Positions 44,385 to 54,165 of a stretch of 64,000 nucleotides of DNA are shown one piece after another. The notes below the pieces were generated by a model, which worked only from the letters and a program-made list of their open reading frames with translations, was not told where the DNA came from and did no database searches. Origin of the DNA: Xanthocytophaga agilis (GTDB lineage Bacteria; Bacteroidota; Bacteroidia; Cytophagales; 172606-1); contig NZ_JASJOU010000002.1 in the NCBI RefSeq assembly GCF_030068605.1, forward strand, positions 124,001 through 188,000. Reading direction: 5' to 3'. Numbering within the stretch: position 1 is the stretch's first letter; each line of letters starts with the position of its first letter. Both the position numbers and the translations under genes were made by a program.

Positions 44385-44589
44385 AATTGACGGCTTGTTT
44401 AACGTTTTGTAAACTATCATACTGCCATTCCAGCAGCATTACCTGATGCTGGAATGCAGTTACACTATCTTTCAATTGTTTTACCTTCTCTGTGCAGTCG
44501 CATTGTTTCTGTTCACAGGAAGGAATCAAAATGGCTGAAGCCAGGCCAATGCCTATAAGGCCTAAACTGATTAAAGCAATGTTTTTCAT
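44197..44589 (-). CDS. Coiled-coil lipoprotein/membrane-anchored protein (spanin-like)
   Basis: 130 residues. A hydrophobic N-terminus (ISLGLIGIGLASAILIPSC) is followed by CEQKQCDC, where a lipobox-type cysteine is possible, then heptads (VKQLKDSVTAFQHQVMLLEWQYDSLQ) and a charged C-terminus. Its ATG overlaps the upstream stop as ATGA and its 3' third encodes the start of the next gene in another frame. Together they resemble an overlapping spanin pair. Confidence 0.6.
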   Translation of the reverse strand: MKNIALISLGLIGIGLASAILIPSCEQKQCDCTEKVKQLKDSVTAFQHQVMLLEWQYDSLQNVKQAVNYEIVQLETQRQEQYTNAPYLSSDSLRRAFTDYLNRYARDDIDRFRSKRDSLTLKGLPADQTH

Positions 44590-44858
44590 TGAAGTCTGTT
44601 ACGTTTAGCAGTTTCGCGGATATCTTCTAGCTTCTTTTCCCACTGTTCAACCTTGTATTTCAGATCATCATTCTTTTCCTTCAGGTTGTCATTTTTGGTT
44701 TGAAGCACTTTGATTTCTGAACTCAAATCTTTCACACTGTCTTTAAGCTCCATTACTGTATTCCCAAACCAAGTGATCAGCACAGTGAGAATGCCTAACA
44801 CAAGCGTATTTATGTTACGCATAAAGTCCCTATTCGAATTTTTAACTTCTACTTCCAT
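44586..44858 (-). CDS. Membrane-anchored coiled-coil protein
   Basis: 90 residues: one helix (INTLVLGILTVLITWFGNTVM) then an almost continuous heptad coil to the end (LKDSVKDLSSEIKVLQTKND, YKVEQWEKKLEDI). Short N-terminal helix plus coil is typical of XhlA-type or i-spanin-like phage proteins. It overlaps the upstream gene by ten bases and the downstream one by ATGA. Confidence 0.6.
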   Translation of the reverse strand: MEVEVKNSNRDFMRNINTLVLGILTVLITWFGNTVMELKDSVKDLSSEIKVLQTKNDNLKEKNDDLKYKVEQWEKKLEDIRETAKRNRLQ

Positions 44859-45310
44859 AATTCAATAATCCAGTTAGCCAGGTGAATAAGTACTGCTTTC
44901 AGTAAGGCTTCTATGCGTGCTCTCTGATTACAGGCTGCTATGGTTAGCACTATCATCCCTATTTTGGCCAGAAGCATTAATACAATAGGCATTTCATCAA
45001 TCAGGCTATCTGTAAAAGAATCTTCTTCACTATCTGATACAATCCCTTGATAGTACCAGGGCAAACCCCTGAATAGATTCAATACGATATCAAAGATTAG
45101 CCAGTAAAAAGCGCCAGCAACAGCCAGCCAAAGTACCATATAGAACAAATGTGTGGTAATCAGCATAGTACCAGCTGTAAGGGGAACAAGCCGGATCAAT
45201 GCACCACGCAAATGATTGACTGCTTTACCTTCACTAATGCGATTAGCATCTGTGTAGGCATCTACCAGAATAGTTAAAGCAAGAATGAGAATGAAGATAG
45301 TTAAGCCCAT
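44849..45310 (-). CDS. Multispan phage membrane protein
   Basis: 153 residues from ATG 45310, which stands right after a terminator-like hairpin; a GTG at 45379 would add 23 residues read through that hairpin. Four hydrophobic segments (FILILALTILVDAY, LTAGTMLITTHLFYMVLW, VAGAFYWLIFDIVL, IVLMLLAKIGMIVLTIAAC). It is the first of five overlapping membrane genes and may act in lysis or exclusion. No family recognised. Confidence 0.55.
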   Translation of the reverse strand: MGLTIFILILALTILVDAYTDANRISEGKAVNHLRGALIRLVPLTAGTMLITTHLFYMVLWLAVAGAFYWLIFDIVLNLFRGLPWYYQGIVSDSEEDSFTDSLIDEMPIVLMLLAKIGMIVLTIAACNQRARIEALLKAVLIHLANWIIELWK

Positions 45311-45318
45311 AAAACAAA

Positions 45319-45348
45319 GAAGTCTGACAAATCTATTTGCCAGACTTC
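45319..45348 (-). terminator. Hairpin with T-rich tail directly before a start codon (attenuator-like)
   Basis: Thirteen-base arms (45319-45331 and 45336-45348, one G-T pair), four-base loop, followed on the minus strand by TTTGTTTT and then ATG 45310. It could end the preceding unit or attenuate the following gene. Confidence 0.55.
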
Positions 45349-45354
45349 CAGTCT

Positions 45355-45363
45355 TAAAGGACA
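45355..45363 (-). promoter_or_regulatory. Late motif copy 7 (TGTCCTTTA variant)
   Basis: Eight of nine bases match the motif. It lies 45 bases upstream of ATG 45310 and just before the 13-base hairpin. Confidence 0.45.
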
Positions 45364-45369
45364 GATAAA

Positions 45370-45606
45370 CTATCCCCACTTTGCTTTTAAGGCTTCCCGA
45401 TCACGTTTTAAAGCCAGTTCATGAAGTTCCATATACTCCATAGCTTTATCCCAATCCTTATCTTCTATCTCTCCCCGATCTCCAGCGCCTTGCAATTTCA
45501 TCTGAAGGGTTTGGCATTCTCTGTGCCAGTCTTCCTTTTTGAGTACTGCCGGAATGTTTAAGAACATTTGCAACAGTAAAAGATCATCTGCATCTAATTT
45601 TTTCAT
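45370..45606 (-). CDS. Hypothetical phage protein, 78 residues
   Basis: ATG at 45606, 18 bases after the beta-helix spike gene, so the two probably share a transcript. Acidic and helical (MKKLDADDLLLLQMFLNIP ... ALKRDREALKAKWG). Could be a tail-fibre assembly helper, judged from position only. Confidence 0.5.
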   Translation of the reverse strand: MKKLDADDLLLLQMFLNIPAVLKKEDWHRECQTLQMKLQGAGDRGEIEDKDWDKAMEYMELHELALKRDREALKAKWG

Positions 45607-45624
45607 ATATAAAATAGGTTATCG

Positions 45625-48102
45625 TTAACTAGCTGCCAGCTCATAGCATCCCCGATCAGGTGCAGATCCAGCATATTTCTTTCCAATTTTGCTGCCAGTA
45701 TTGTGACAGTTGCCACCTACAGCCGGCTTATACATCTGTCTGATATCAGATCCACCAACCAGATTGGGAGCCACGCCAGATGTAAAATTGTTATTTACAC
45801 CTGTTGTAGTGGTTGGCATAAGCTGTACAGAAGCATTAAACAGATTGCCTCTGATGTTGCACGTTCCAACTACTGTCAGTTGACCATTGCCAAATGGTGC
45901 AAATCCACCAGCATTACCATCTGTACTTTTCTTGGTAATGAAAACATTGTTAGCCGATGGACACTGAAATACATTATTTTCAATAGTAAGATTGGTTGGA
46001 TGATTGGGTGAACTTCCATCATCATTAGTCCTGGCGTTATAGTAAGCATAAGGGAAGCCATTGGGACTAATAATGGTGTTATTCCGATTAATACAGTTAG
46101 AAGTAAGGTTTCTATGTGTCTGTACGTTTGGAATCTCACTACCTAATAAAATTAGATTAAACTCTATCAATAGGTTTTCTGTAGTATATAAGCCTGATGA
46201 TGGCTTATTATAATCCCCAAAAACCTCCTGACAGTTTTGCACATTGCGCAAATCAAGTACATTTCGAGTAATTACCAGATCATGATTACTAACTTCAAGA
46301 GCTGCCTTATACATCACAGTTAAAAGGTTTTGCTCTACTCTGACAGAATGCCTGTAGCTTCTGTTTATCTCATTTCTGTATTCCAGGCTTAATTGATTCT
46401 TTCCTTTATTGGCAAACACCCACCAATTCACACTTTCGGCAGCCCATATTTCACCCCAGAATTGTGGACTGGCTCCCAGCCAAAGCCGGTTACCCATATC
46501 AAAATCATTGTTGAAAATATTATTCTGACTATGCACATTGTAATAGTTTCCAGATCCATCTGTATTGATATAATCAATCAAAGCTTTGAATCCATAACCA
46601 CGTACAGGAGAAGAAACTATATTATCAAAAATCTGAATATTGGTAGTATTCCCTCTAAGGGTAATAGCTCCAATAAAGCTATTGCCTTCACCAGTCCATG
46701 GATCACCTGATTCAGGAGGTCCATATCCTGCATTAGTAAGTGTACAACCATATATTACGCAATCCCTTGCATCTATACCTAATTGAATACCCTGCCAGAA
46801 AGAACGCGAAATAATGCAGTTGGAGATCACTAAACCCTGTACCTTATTACAGGATATCCCAGCCCTGCCTGTATAATTGGAACAGTCAATTGTCAAACCA
46901 GTAATGGAAAGATTCATACTGGTAAGAGTCGAATTATTCACTTTCAGAAAACCTTTATCCCAGCTGTACTGCTGTTGGCCTGTATAGTTGACAGATCCGG
47001 CAACATTCAGAATAGAAATACGTGGTTTTAATGTCACATCATTGGCAGTATCCAATGTTCCGGATAAAATCCGAACAACTGTTCCAGGAGCCGTCTGGGC
47101 TGCATAGGTAGTAGCAAAGTTAGCAGCCGTTGTATCTACATAACTTCCCTGAATTGTAACCTGAAGTTCAGTAGACCAGGCTGATACAAACGTATTATCA
47201 TACTTTGCCCGTATCCTGTAGTAATTCGTTCCTGTCAGAGATTGACTGGAAAAATCATGCAGAAAATACTTTTTAGGTTCTACTCCACGCAAAGAAGGAA
47301 TTTCAGTACTGCCATAAATTCCTTTATCTGAAAGCTCAGGCGTAATTGTAGTCAGGGTTTCATATGAGCCAGAATTATTTTTATACTGAACTTCATACGT
47401 TAGCTGGGATCTTGTGCCACCATTACGCCAGATCAGCTGTACTTTCTTAGAAGCTTCACACCAGCCAATAACACCTGTAGGTGCTGGCATGGTCACATCC
47501 ATAATGTTTCCAACTTCAGGAGTAGATAAAGCTGCATTGGAAGTAGCAGAAACTCCCTGAGCTACTACCTGATATTCATAGGCTTCACCATTCTGCAAAG
47601 CTGCATCTGTATCCGTATACTGGGTTTGAGTAGTCACACTTCCCACATTTGCCCAGTTGGAAGATCCAGAAAGCCGGCGCTGTACCTGATAGCCTGTTGC
47701 ACCGGAATAAGAAGCCCAAGAAAGATAGTTTTGCTTATCCAATGCCAGGGCAGCCAGACTGAAGCTGGCTGAAGATCCGGATGGTGTACCTGATACAATA
47801 GAGCTTACACGATTACCAGTACTGTTATAAGCTGTTACTCTATAATAGTACTGAGTCCCATTGGTAAGGCCTGTATGTGGATAGCCAAGGCTGTTAAGCT
47901 GGCCACCTAACTGCGTCCAGCCACCGGCTCCTGTGAGGGAGTACTCTAAAATATAGTAGGCAGCTCCTGTAGATTCCGTCCAGGCAACGGTATTAAGTCC
48001 GTTGCCTGGCGTTACAGAAAGGCTGAATGTACCTGGTATGGTTGGCGTGGGTGAAGTAGAACCACCAGATAGCTTTGTGAATATTTGTCGGATAGATGGC
48101 AT
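45625..48102 (-). CDS. Tail spike/fibre with fibronectin-III and beta-helix domains
   Basis: 825 residues. About residues 22-318 contain three Fn3-like domains (GLNTVAWTESTGAAYYILEYS, GLTNGTQYYYRVTAYN; QNYLSWASYSGATGYQVQRR; LTYEVQYKNNSGSYETL). From about 330 there is a right-handed parallel beta-helix of the pectate-lyase type, seen as NLSITGLTIDCSNYTG, VISNCIISRSFWQGIQLG and ENNVFQCPSANNVFI. The end is YAGSAPDRGCYELA. Such spikes bind or cleave surface polysaccharide. It is one of two large adhesin candidates in the fibre module. Confidence 0.8.
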   Translation of the reverse strand: MPSIRQIFTKLSGGSTSPTPTIPGTFSLSVTPGNGLNTVAWTESTGAAYYILEYSLTGAGGWTQLGGQLNSLGYPHTGLTNGTQYYYRVTAYNSTGNRVSSIVSGTPSGSSASFSLAALALDKQNYLSWASYSGATGYQVQRRLSGSSNWANVGSVTTQTQYTDTDAALQNGEAYEYQVVAQGVSATSNAALSTPEVGNIMDVTMPAPTGVIGWCEASKKVQLIWRNGGTRSQLTYEVQYKNNSGSYETLTTITPELSDKGIYGSTEIPSLRGVEPKKYFLHDFSSQSLTGTNYYRIRAKYDNTFVSAWSTELQVTIQGSYVDTTAANFATTYAAQTAPGTVVRILSGTLDTANDVTLKPRISILNVAGSVNYTGQQQYSWDKGFLKVNNSTLTSMNLSITGLTIDCSNYTGRAGISCNKVQGLVISNCIISRSFWQGIQLGIDARDCVIYGCTLTNAGYGPPESGDPWTGEGNSFIGAITLRGNTTNIQIFDNIVSSPVRGYGFKALIDYINTDGSGNYYNVHSQNNIFNNDFDMGNRLWLGASPQFWGEIWAAESVNWWVFANKGKNQLSLEYRNEINRSYRHSVRVEQNLLTVMYKAALEVSNHDLVITRNVLDLRNVQNCQEVFGDYNKPSSGLYTTENLLIEFNLILLGSEIPNVQTHRNLTSNCINRNNTIISPNGFPYAYYNARTNDDGSSPNHPTNLTIENNVFQCPSANNVFITKKSTDGNAGGFAPFGNGQLTVVGTCNIRGNLFNASVQLMPTTTTGVNNNFTSGVAPNLVGGSDIRQMYKPAVGGNCHNTGSKIGKKYAGSAPDRGCYELAAS

Positions 48103-48131
48103 TATCTAAAATCTTTTGTTAAGTAATTCAT

Positions 48132-48350
48132 TTATTGAGGTTCCCGTTTTTTGAGTAGTTCGTTCGCCTTATCAATAACTTTTTCAAAAGCTTCTTCTTT
48201 ATCTTCATCCCATAGCTCCCATTTAACGCCACAAAACTCGAATGTATCCTGTACACTGTAAGAGGTTACCGAATCATGCGCAATGGGCAGAATCTCAATA
48301 CCTTTCATAGTGAGTTCCTTTACTTGATTGTCAAATTCTTCGTCTTTCAT
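48132..48350 (-). CDS. Hypothetical phage protein, 72 residues
   Basis: Small acidic protein (MKDEEFDNQVKELTMKGIEI... ELWDEDKEEAFEKVIDKANELLKKREP) between the two fibre genes. Soluble, helical C-terminus. A fibre chaperone is conceivable; no family recognised. Confidence 0.5.
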   Translation of the reverse strand: MKDEEFDNQVKELTMKGIEILPIAHDSVTSYSVQDTFEFCGVKWELWDEDKEEAFEKVIDKANELLKKREPQ

Positions 48351-48363
48351 ATAAATAGTATGT

Positions 48364-51300
48364 TTAGAGTAGCCTCCAGCCTGCTGATGTAGCTATAATC
48401 CGAATGGCTTGATATTGAGTTGTTAAACTATATGTACTGGCACCATTTATATTGTCTCCAGAAAAAGGGGTAATAGTCACCGTTGTACCTGCCGCATCTT
48501 GCTTCATAATTGCGTATTGAGTACCTATATTGGCACTAGCCGAAGGCAATGTCAGTGTAAGTGTCCCAGTAGTGAAAATATAGTGGTGAGTTGCATCTAG
48601 CGTTGTGTTGGTAGTGACATTAGTTACATTGAATTTTACACCAGCTGCCAGAAATAGCTTCCCGGAACTATCTGCCACAACTAACTTGGCAGCACCTGCC
48701 GCATTCCGGATTACAAAAGCATTCGCAGATCCGTCCGCTGTTGCAGCCCAAACTTCTAGTGTAGCACCTGGCAAAGGCATTCCGGCTGAGTTATCCATAC
48801 CAATTCCAACCCTTGTCTTGCTTACGGTTTGATTAGATAGAATAACATGATCGTCTGTGCCCAAAAGCTTATGTACCCAATTGAACCTTTTCGCGTCTCT
48901 GGTTGGATCTGTTGTGATAAAACCAACTCCTACATCGGTTGGGATTGTTATTTCAAAGCGTCCCATCTCAGTACCCGCGCTATTGCGGATAATATTAACC
49001 TGAGTACCATAATTGGTGAAATACACTCTGAATTTGTCACCGGCAAACCATGTTTTGATGTTTGTAACCGCTGATGTGATTGCTGAGTTAAATCCGGACG
49101 GTGCCAAGAATCCTCTTGCATTACGGTTATTACGGATTTTATTGAGTACAAACAAATCTCCTATCTGATTCAAATGCGTTCCATCTGTTAGCATTCCCAT
49201 GTTAGAATTGGGATCTAATCCATTTCCTGAATCAGTAGTATTAAAACCTGTTGTACAATCAATTACAGTCGTAGCTTGAAAAGTATTATTTATATAAGTA
49301 GCAAGAGGTGTTACAGTCGCTGTAGTTCTAGGTGTTGGTGTAATGTGTTTAACATGTATACCTGCTGCCTGAAATTTGCGTGTAAGAGCTAAGTAATTAG
49401 CCTGCCATGTTGCCGTTGCGACACCTAATGCAATATCGTTACCTCCAATATTTAGCCAGATTTCCTTTGGATTCGCTGCAATAATGGCATCAGAAGCATC
49501 TAAGGCAGATTGTGTAGTATCTCCACTACCTGCCCAAACCACTATTTTACGAGAAGATTCTAATTGCAATTGATCTGGCCAACGTTCGCCAGGCGCATTT
49601 CTGCCAACTCCACGAGTATTACTGTCTCCAATGATGACAATTTCCGGATTTTTAATTTCATCAGAGTAAACACTAAAATTATCTACATCTACAGTCCCTG
49701 AGATGGCATAAAATCCAAACTTAAACACACCTATCATATCACCATAGGTATCCCTTTCTGTCGCGGATGTACCTAATGAATGAGATAAGGTAATAGATTG
49801 ACCATTAGCAGTATTTAATAGGGTAACTGAGAATGTAATCTTTGAAAAACCTATAAATACCTTCATTGCGTCACCGGCTGCAAAACTAATATTCTGAGCA
49901 CTTACGCTTTCACCTACCAATGCAGGAGAGCTACCTAATGATGGTTTAGGTGCATATATTCTTATTTGACCACCACTACCAGTCAAATTGATATTAATTA
50001 GGTTGTTTCTCAGATATAAGGGATTAGATCCAATATGAGCAAAACTATAGGATGCTGAAGATGTGATAGGTGTCATATCCCAACTTGCCTTATAGTTTTC
50101 CAGATTGCTAGGTCTTTCATATTGGGCATAATCTGTTGCAACTCCTGTACCTGCTAATCTAAGTTTATTGGATACAATAGTTATTGTAGATGCATTGCCA
50201 AACTTTGTCCAGCTGCTTCCTAATGATGCTCTGTTAAAATCGTCCCAGATAAAAAAACCTAATACATAAGCCTGTCCATATACATCATTAATAGCGGAAA
50301 CTATACTATCTTTTCTTAGTTGGACTAAAGAAGATAAAAGGCCAATTAAGGATGCAATTCGATCAACAGCAGATGTAAAGGTTGTCAATCCAGCAGAAAG
50401 CATTCCAGCCCAAAAACCAGTAGCATTATTAGAATCTGATGGCGTATAACTATCTGGGCCAGGAGGGCCTTGTGCTCCCTGAGCACCAGTAGCTCCTGTT
50501 GCGCCTTGTGGGCCTGGAGCTCCCTGATCTCCTTTATCCCCTTTTGGTCCAGTCGCGCCAGTAGCACCCGTATTTCCTTGCGGACCCTGAGCACCTGTTG
50601 CACCAGCTGGGCCTTGCGGTCCCTGTGGACCAGCATCTCCCTGTGGACCTTGATCACCTGTATCACCTTTGGGACCTTGTGCACCTGTCGCGCCTGTAGC
50701 ACCCGTTGCGCCAGTGGCACCTTGTGGGCCTGTTGCACCCTGTGGACCAGCTGGGCCTTGTGGACCTTCAGGACCAATTAAGGATTCCAGCCACTGAGCT
50801 TCATCACCTTCAAATCCATTTTCTACAGCGATATCATAAGCACTTTTGCCAGCACCTATTTCTATATCACCTGGATCTTCATAGCTGCTACCACCCACCT
50901 GGCGCCAGATATCAGAATCTTTTCTGAGAATGATACTATCCTTATAGCCTCCTTTGATCTGATAAGGAATACCACCTTCCATATCAAAGGTTGGTTCCTG
51001 AAACAGGAAATTGACGTTGTTAGCGACAAACTCATATTCTCTGAACTGTGTACCACTTGTGATACCAGTGATAGTAACATCAGATGAAGCAGTCAGATCA
51101 ATGATATCAAAGCTTTCTTTTCCAGTCAGATCTATGACAGTTCCAGTAACTGTGATGCTGGTACGTGTACGAGTGCCGGCTGCACCAGCTGGACCTTGTG
51201 GACCAATAGCACCTTGCGGACCTTGTGGGCCTGCCGGTCCCTGTGGACCTGTTGGGCCAACTGGACCTTTAATACTTACACCTGTTCCCCAGCTTCCAGA

Positions 51301-52062
51301 AGTCTTAGGTCCATAAAACAAAGCATTGGTGAGATCAAAATAGAAATCACCATTTGTGCCAGAACCTGAAGAAGGAGCTCCATTTCCGGATAAAATTGTT
51401 TTACCATCTATACCTGGATTCCCTTGTGGACCTGTTGCACCGGCTGGGCCTTGCGGTCCCTGAGCACCTGCATTTCCTTGTGGACCCTGTGGACCTGTTG
51501 CACCCTGTGGACCAGCTGGGCCTTGTGGACCTTGTAAACCCTGTGGACCTTGTGCACCCCAAATACCAACAGGTGAACCCCAGCTACCATTGGTTTTAGG
51601 TCCATAAAAGGTGTAGTCAGTTTTATTTATGTACCAATCACCATCATTACCAAAGCTGTCAGAAGGTACACCAACACCATTTCTTAGGGTTCTGCCATCA
51701 GCACCTGGAATACCCTGTGGACCTGTCGCGCCAGTTGCACCTTGTTCACCTTCTTCACCTTGTGGACCCTGTGGACCTTCTACACCTGGTAAACCTGGAT
51801 CACCTTTGTCCCCTTTATCACCTTTTTCACCAGGCAATCCACGCGGACCAGCTGGACCTTGTGGACCTGTTGCGCCAGGCGTTCCAGGTGCTCCTGGATC
51901 TCCCTTTGGACCTTGTACACCTTGCTGAAGCTGAAGCTTATCCCAGCGTATAAATTTATTCTGCTTATCCGGATTGGGTTCATCTACATCTACAATCGGA
52001 ATAATATCTTCTGCCGAAATACTCTGGGCTTCTTCCAGTTCGGTTATTTTTTTATCTTCCAT
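48364..52062 (-). CDS. Collagen-like tail fibre with SGNH/GDSL hydrolase domain
   Basis: 1232 residues. After a capsid-proximal region (1-46) there are Gly-X-Y collagen-like blocks at about 47-122, 169-221, 265-296 and 429-536. Two similar inserts (about 126-167 and 224-264) share [35 protein letters not shown] junction precedes the longest block. Residues about 607-800 are a beta-sandwich, and 806-980 an SGNH hydrolase: Ser814 in IIGDSNTRG, Gly849-region, IGGND (873-876), and Asp960/His963 in TDGTHLNQ. An esterase or deacetylase acting on host surface polysaccharide is the likely role. Confidence 0.82.
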   Translation of the reverse strand: MEDKKITELEEAQSISAEDIIPIVDVDEPNPDKQNKFIRWDKLQLQQGVQGPKGDPGAPGTPGATGPQGPAGPRGLPGEKGDKGDKGDPGLPGVEGPQGPQGEEGEQGATGATGPQGIPGADGRTLRNGVGVPSDSFGNDGDWYINKTDYTFYGPKTNGSWGSPVGIWGAQGPQGLQGPQGPAGPQGATGPQGPQGNAGAQGPQGPAGATGPQGNPGIDGKTILSGNGAPSSGSGTNGDFYFDLTNALFYGPKTSGSWGTGVSIKGPVGPTGPQGPAGPQGPQGAIGPQGPAGAAGTRTRTSITVTGTVIDLTGKESFDIIDLTASSDVTITGITSGTQFREYEFVANNVNFLFQEPTFDMEGGIPYQIKGGYKDSIILRKDSDIWRQVGGSSYEDPGDIEIGAGKSAYDIAVENGFEGDEAQWLESLIGPEGPQGPAGPQGATGPQGATGATGATGATGAQGPKGDTGDQGPQGDAGPQGPQGPAGATGAQGPQGNTGATGATGPKGDKGDQGAPGPQGATGATGAQGAQGPPGPDSYTPSDSNNATGFWAGMLSAGLTTFTSAVDRIASLIGLLSSLVQLRKDSIVSAINDVYGQAYVLGFFIWDDFNRASLGSSWTKFGNASTITIVSNKLRLAGTGVATDYAQYERPSNLENYKASWDMTPITSSASYSFAHIGSNPLYLRNNLININLTGSGGQIRIYAPKPSLGSSPALVGESVSAQNISFAAGDAMKVFIGFSKITFSVTLLNTANGQSITLSHSLGTSATERDTYGDMIGVFKFGFYAISGTVDVDNFSVYSDEIKNPEIVIIGDSNTRGVGRNAPGERWPDQLQLESSRKIVVWAGSGDTTQSALDASDAIIAANPKEIWLNIGGNDIALGVATATWQANYLALTRKFQAAGIHVKHITPTPRTTATVTPLATYINNTFQATTVIDCTTGFNTTDSGNGLDPNSNMGMLTDGTHLNQIGDLFVLNKIRNNRNARGFLAPSGFNSAITSAVTNIKTWFAGDKFRVYFTNYGTQVNIIRNSAGTEMGRFEITIPTDVGVGFITTDPTRDAKRFNWVHKLLGTDDHVILSNQTVSKTRVGIGMDNSAGMPLPGATLEVWAATADGSANAFVIRNAAGAAKLVVADSSGKLFLAAGVKFNVTNVTTNTTLDATHHYIFTTGTLTLTLPSASANIGTQYAIMKQDAAGTTVTITPFSGDNINGASTYSLTTQYQAIRIIATSAGWRLL

Positions 52063-52064
52063 AG

Positions 52065-52619
52065 CTATAATTTGATTCTTGCGCCTGATTCGAGTAATAG
52101 ATATCTGTTGCGTTCTGCCAGCTGGCTTTCAGAGATTGGCAGTTTCCCAGAATAGAAATAAGCTTCGTGGCGTGATTTGCCAGTAAAAGTAACTGCAATG
52201 CCATTTCTGCCAGAGGTCGAATCTTTTGTATCTAAAGTCCGCTCAAAACGCAGGTAATGCTCAATACTTCCAATTAGCAGGCGTTGGCCATTGTTGTCAT
52301 CAGCAGCGAAAACCAACTTTCTTCTTTTCATTAGGCCTAATACTCTTGCCAGGGAAGGTTGATTTTTAGGAAGAAAGCCTTTTAACTCCATATTGAAGGC
52401 TTCACCATGTTTGGTTTGTTGCATGGTTTCCTGATATCCCAGTGATTCCAGACTGAAATAAGCCTCATACCATGTTTTACCTGGCTGAAGCTGGATATCC
52501 TGATAAATTTCATTATCGAGAGCTGGAGGGATATAAATAATATCTTCAGTAGGAATGAAGTTAAGCTTTGCCAAACCTCCAATATTATCCCCAATCTCGT
52601 ATCTGTTGATAGATTGCAT
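52065..52619 (-). CDS. Hypothetical tail/fibre-module protein, 184 residues
   Basis: ATG 52619 follows the preceding stop by a few bases; the longer frame begins with TTG. The product is strand-rich with aromatic residues ([53 protein letters not shown]). It lies two bases before the collagen-like fibre gene, so a fibre-anchoring or baseplate role is plausible. No family recognised. Confidence 0.5.
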   Translation of the reverse strand: MQSINRYEIGDNIGGLAKLNFIPTEDIIYIPPALDNEIYQDIQLQPGKTWYEAYFSLESLGYQETMQQTKHGEAFNMELKGFLPKNQPSLARVLGLMKRRKLVFAADDNNGQRLLIGSIEHYLRFERTLDTKDSTSGRNGIAVTFTGKSRHEAYFYSGKLPISESQLAERNRYLLLESGARIKL

Positions 52620-52621
52620 GA

Positions 52622-53218
52622 TCAATTGAGATTAAGGGTAATTTTCATCTTAGAAAGCCGGCGCTGTTTTGCTTTCCATTTATGCCAGCGGATGGTATTC
52701 GGATTCGTGGATTTTGTCCTAGTTGGCTCTTGTTTGTTTTCACCAACAGAAGGGACAATGTTCCCGAAAATTTTCACATTATTTTTCTTCTCAAACCGGT
52801 AAAAAGCTTTTTTCAAAGCTTCATAAGTAAGTCCATCCGTATGCAGATCATACCTTTCCATAAATTCTATAATCGCATCCTTGCGACATACACCATACGC
52901 CAGGCGTAAGTACATGTGTGTATAGAATTCCTGTTTGATCAGATGATCAACAAAGAAGTTAAAGTGAATAGCTGCTTCATTATCTACAAGGCAGCCTACT
53001 TTTTCAAAGAAATCTTTTGATACCAGGAATGTGATCTTACAGGTATGCTTGTTTTCAGAAACCTTCTGCACCTTTGCCGGCTTTGATATTTTGCTGGCTA
53101 CGTACTGCGCTATCGGATCTTGTTTGGAGCCACGTAACAGGATTCTGTCTGATCCATATTTTGACTTCAAATAAGAATGAATGTGGGGTTTGACGGGTAT
53201 ATGAACGGCTAGTTGCAT
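52622..53218 (-). CDS. Conserved phage-type protein, 198 residues, function unknown
   Basis: ATG 53218 chosen (MQLAVHIPVKPHIHSYLKSKYG); the frame is open ten codons further. The middle is KITFLVSKDFFEKVGCLVD and IKQEFYTHMYLRLAYGVCRKDAIIEFM. The basic C-terminus (HKWKAKQRRLSKMK) suggests nucleic-acid contact. I recall similar N-termini in mobile elements of Bacteroidota but cannot assign a function. First gene after a terminator, so it may begin the fibre unit. Confidence 0.55.
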   Translation of the reverse strand: MQLAVHIPVKPHIHSYLKSKYGSDRILLRGSKQDPIAQYVASKISKPAKVQKVSENKHTCKITFLVSKDFFEKVGCLVDNEAAIHFNFFVDHLIKQEFYTHMYLRLAYGVCRKDAIIEFMERYDLHTDGLTYEALKKAFYRFEKKNNVKIFGNIVPSVGENKQEPTRTKSTNPNTIRWHKWKAKQRRLSKMKITLNLN

Positions 53219-53336
53219 ACTTAAAATTACCCCTGATTGTCCCACCAACGGGAAGCCATAGAAGCGCCAGCGCCTGTATGTAATGTTTGCTCTGAAAAAG
53301 ATAGATTTTTAATACAGAAAAAGCTGTTTATAACAA

Positions 53337-53367
53337 AAAAACACTGCCTGAGTGTTGGCAGTGTTAG
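53337..53367 (-). terminator. Terminator after the ASCH-like gene
   Basis: Arms ACACTGCC and GGCAGTGT with an eight-base loop; on the minus strand a run of seven T follows. It ends the nucleic-acid module that starts upstream. Confidence 0.85.
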
Positions 53368-53400
53368 AGAATAAGGCCTTATTTTAGCCTTAATTTAGTA

Positions 53401-54165
53401 TCAATTAGAGTAAGCAACAATTTCAAATTCTATCACCCATACCCAGGGATTAAAAAGCCAATTTGCTTTTCCATGAATTTCACACCAGAGAGAAGCCCAG
53501 TGAGCAAACATAAAATCATGTTCCGTAACCCCTTCTTTAGAACCATTTTGGTAAGACTCTGGCATAAACTTAAATGGGCTATCAGCTTTTCCCAACACAA
53601 ATAAAACACCACCTCTTTCACTGACAGGAACACGAACACCTTCTGCCTTTATATCTTCAGTACTAATAGAATGCAGTCGTTCTACTTTGACATCTTTAAT
53701 TCTTAACCAAGTCCTGGCAGCTTCTTTTGGCATGAATCGGGATGATTTCCAACTAAAGCCGGCTGTACTTCTTTCCCAACTAGCCTTGAAAATATACCAC
53801 CAACTATCTTTCTCAATATGTGGGATAGTGGGATCATGCCAATAAGCAGTACGTGGCACTTTTGCCCATGGTTCACGAACCCAAAGTAAATCACCCTTTT
53901 TCCCGTATGGACATAAAATAGGTTCTACAGAAACATCCAACTTAAGATCATGAAAGCAAGCATATAAACCATCTTTTTTGATATGAGACTGCTTATCTTC
54001 TTCCAGATTAAATAAACCATCTAGCCTATATCTATTGGGATCTTGATTAATAATCAGATCATTTGCAAATAATCTTCTGGTTTGAGTTTTCTCGTTTTTA
54101 TAAACCTGCTTTACCAACTCTACCTTTAGAGCTAGTGGCTTTTCATTAGTTTTAGTTTTTACCAT
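53401..54165 (-). CDS. ASCH-domain-like phage protein
   Basis: 254 residues with the pattern of phage ASCH-like proteins: KTQTRRLF near residue 31, CPYGKKGDLLWVREPW, FMPKEAARTWLRIKDVKVERLHSISTEDIKAEGV, and the C-terminal LW..IHGK...NPWVWVIEFE. ASCH folds resemble PUA domains and bind RNA or modified bases. Its closeness to a C5 methyltransferase fits a role with modified nucleic acid, but that is inference. It overlaps the DUF4031 gene by seven bases. Confidence 0.75.
   Translation of the reverse strand: MVKTKTNEKPLALKVELVKQVYKNEKTQTRRLFANDLIINQDPNRYRLDGLFNLEEDKQSHIKKDGLYACFHDLKLDVSVEPILCPYGKKGDLLWVREPWAKVPRTAYWHDPTIPHIEKDSWWYIFKASWERSTAGFSWKSSRFMPKEAARTWLRIKDVKVERLHSISTEDIKAEGVRVPVSERGGVLFVLGKADSPFKFMPESYQNGSKEGVTEHDFMFAHWASLWCEIHGKANWLFNPWVWVIEFEIVAYSN

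Noticed and set aside
50385-51953. Long alternative frames across the collagen-like fibre gene
   Set aside because: They arise from the repetitive Gly-X-Y coding sequence, have simple biased composition, and lie within a well supported gene.
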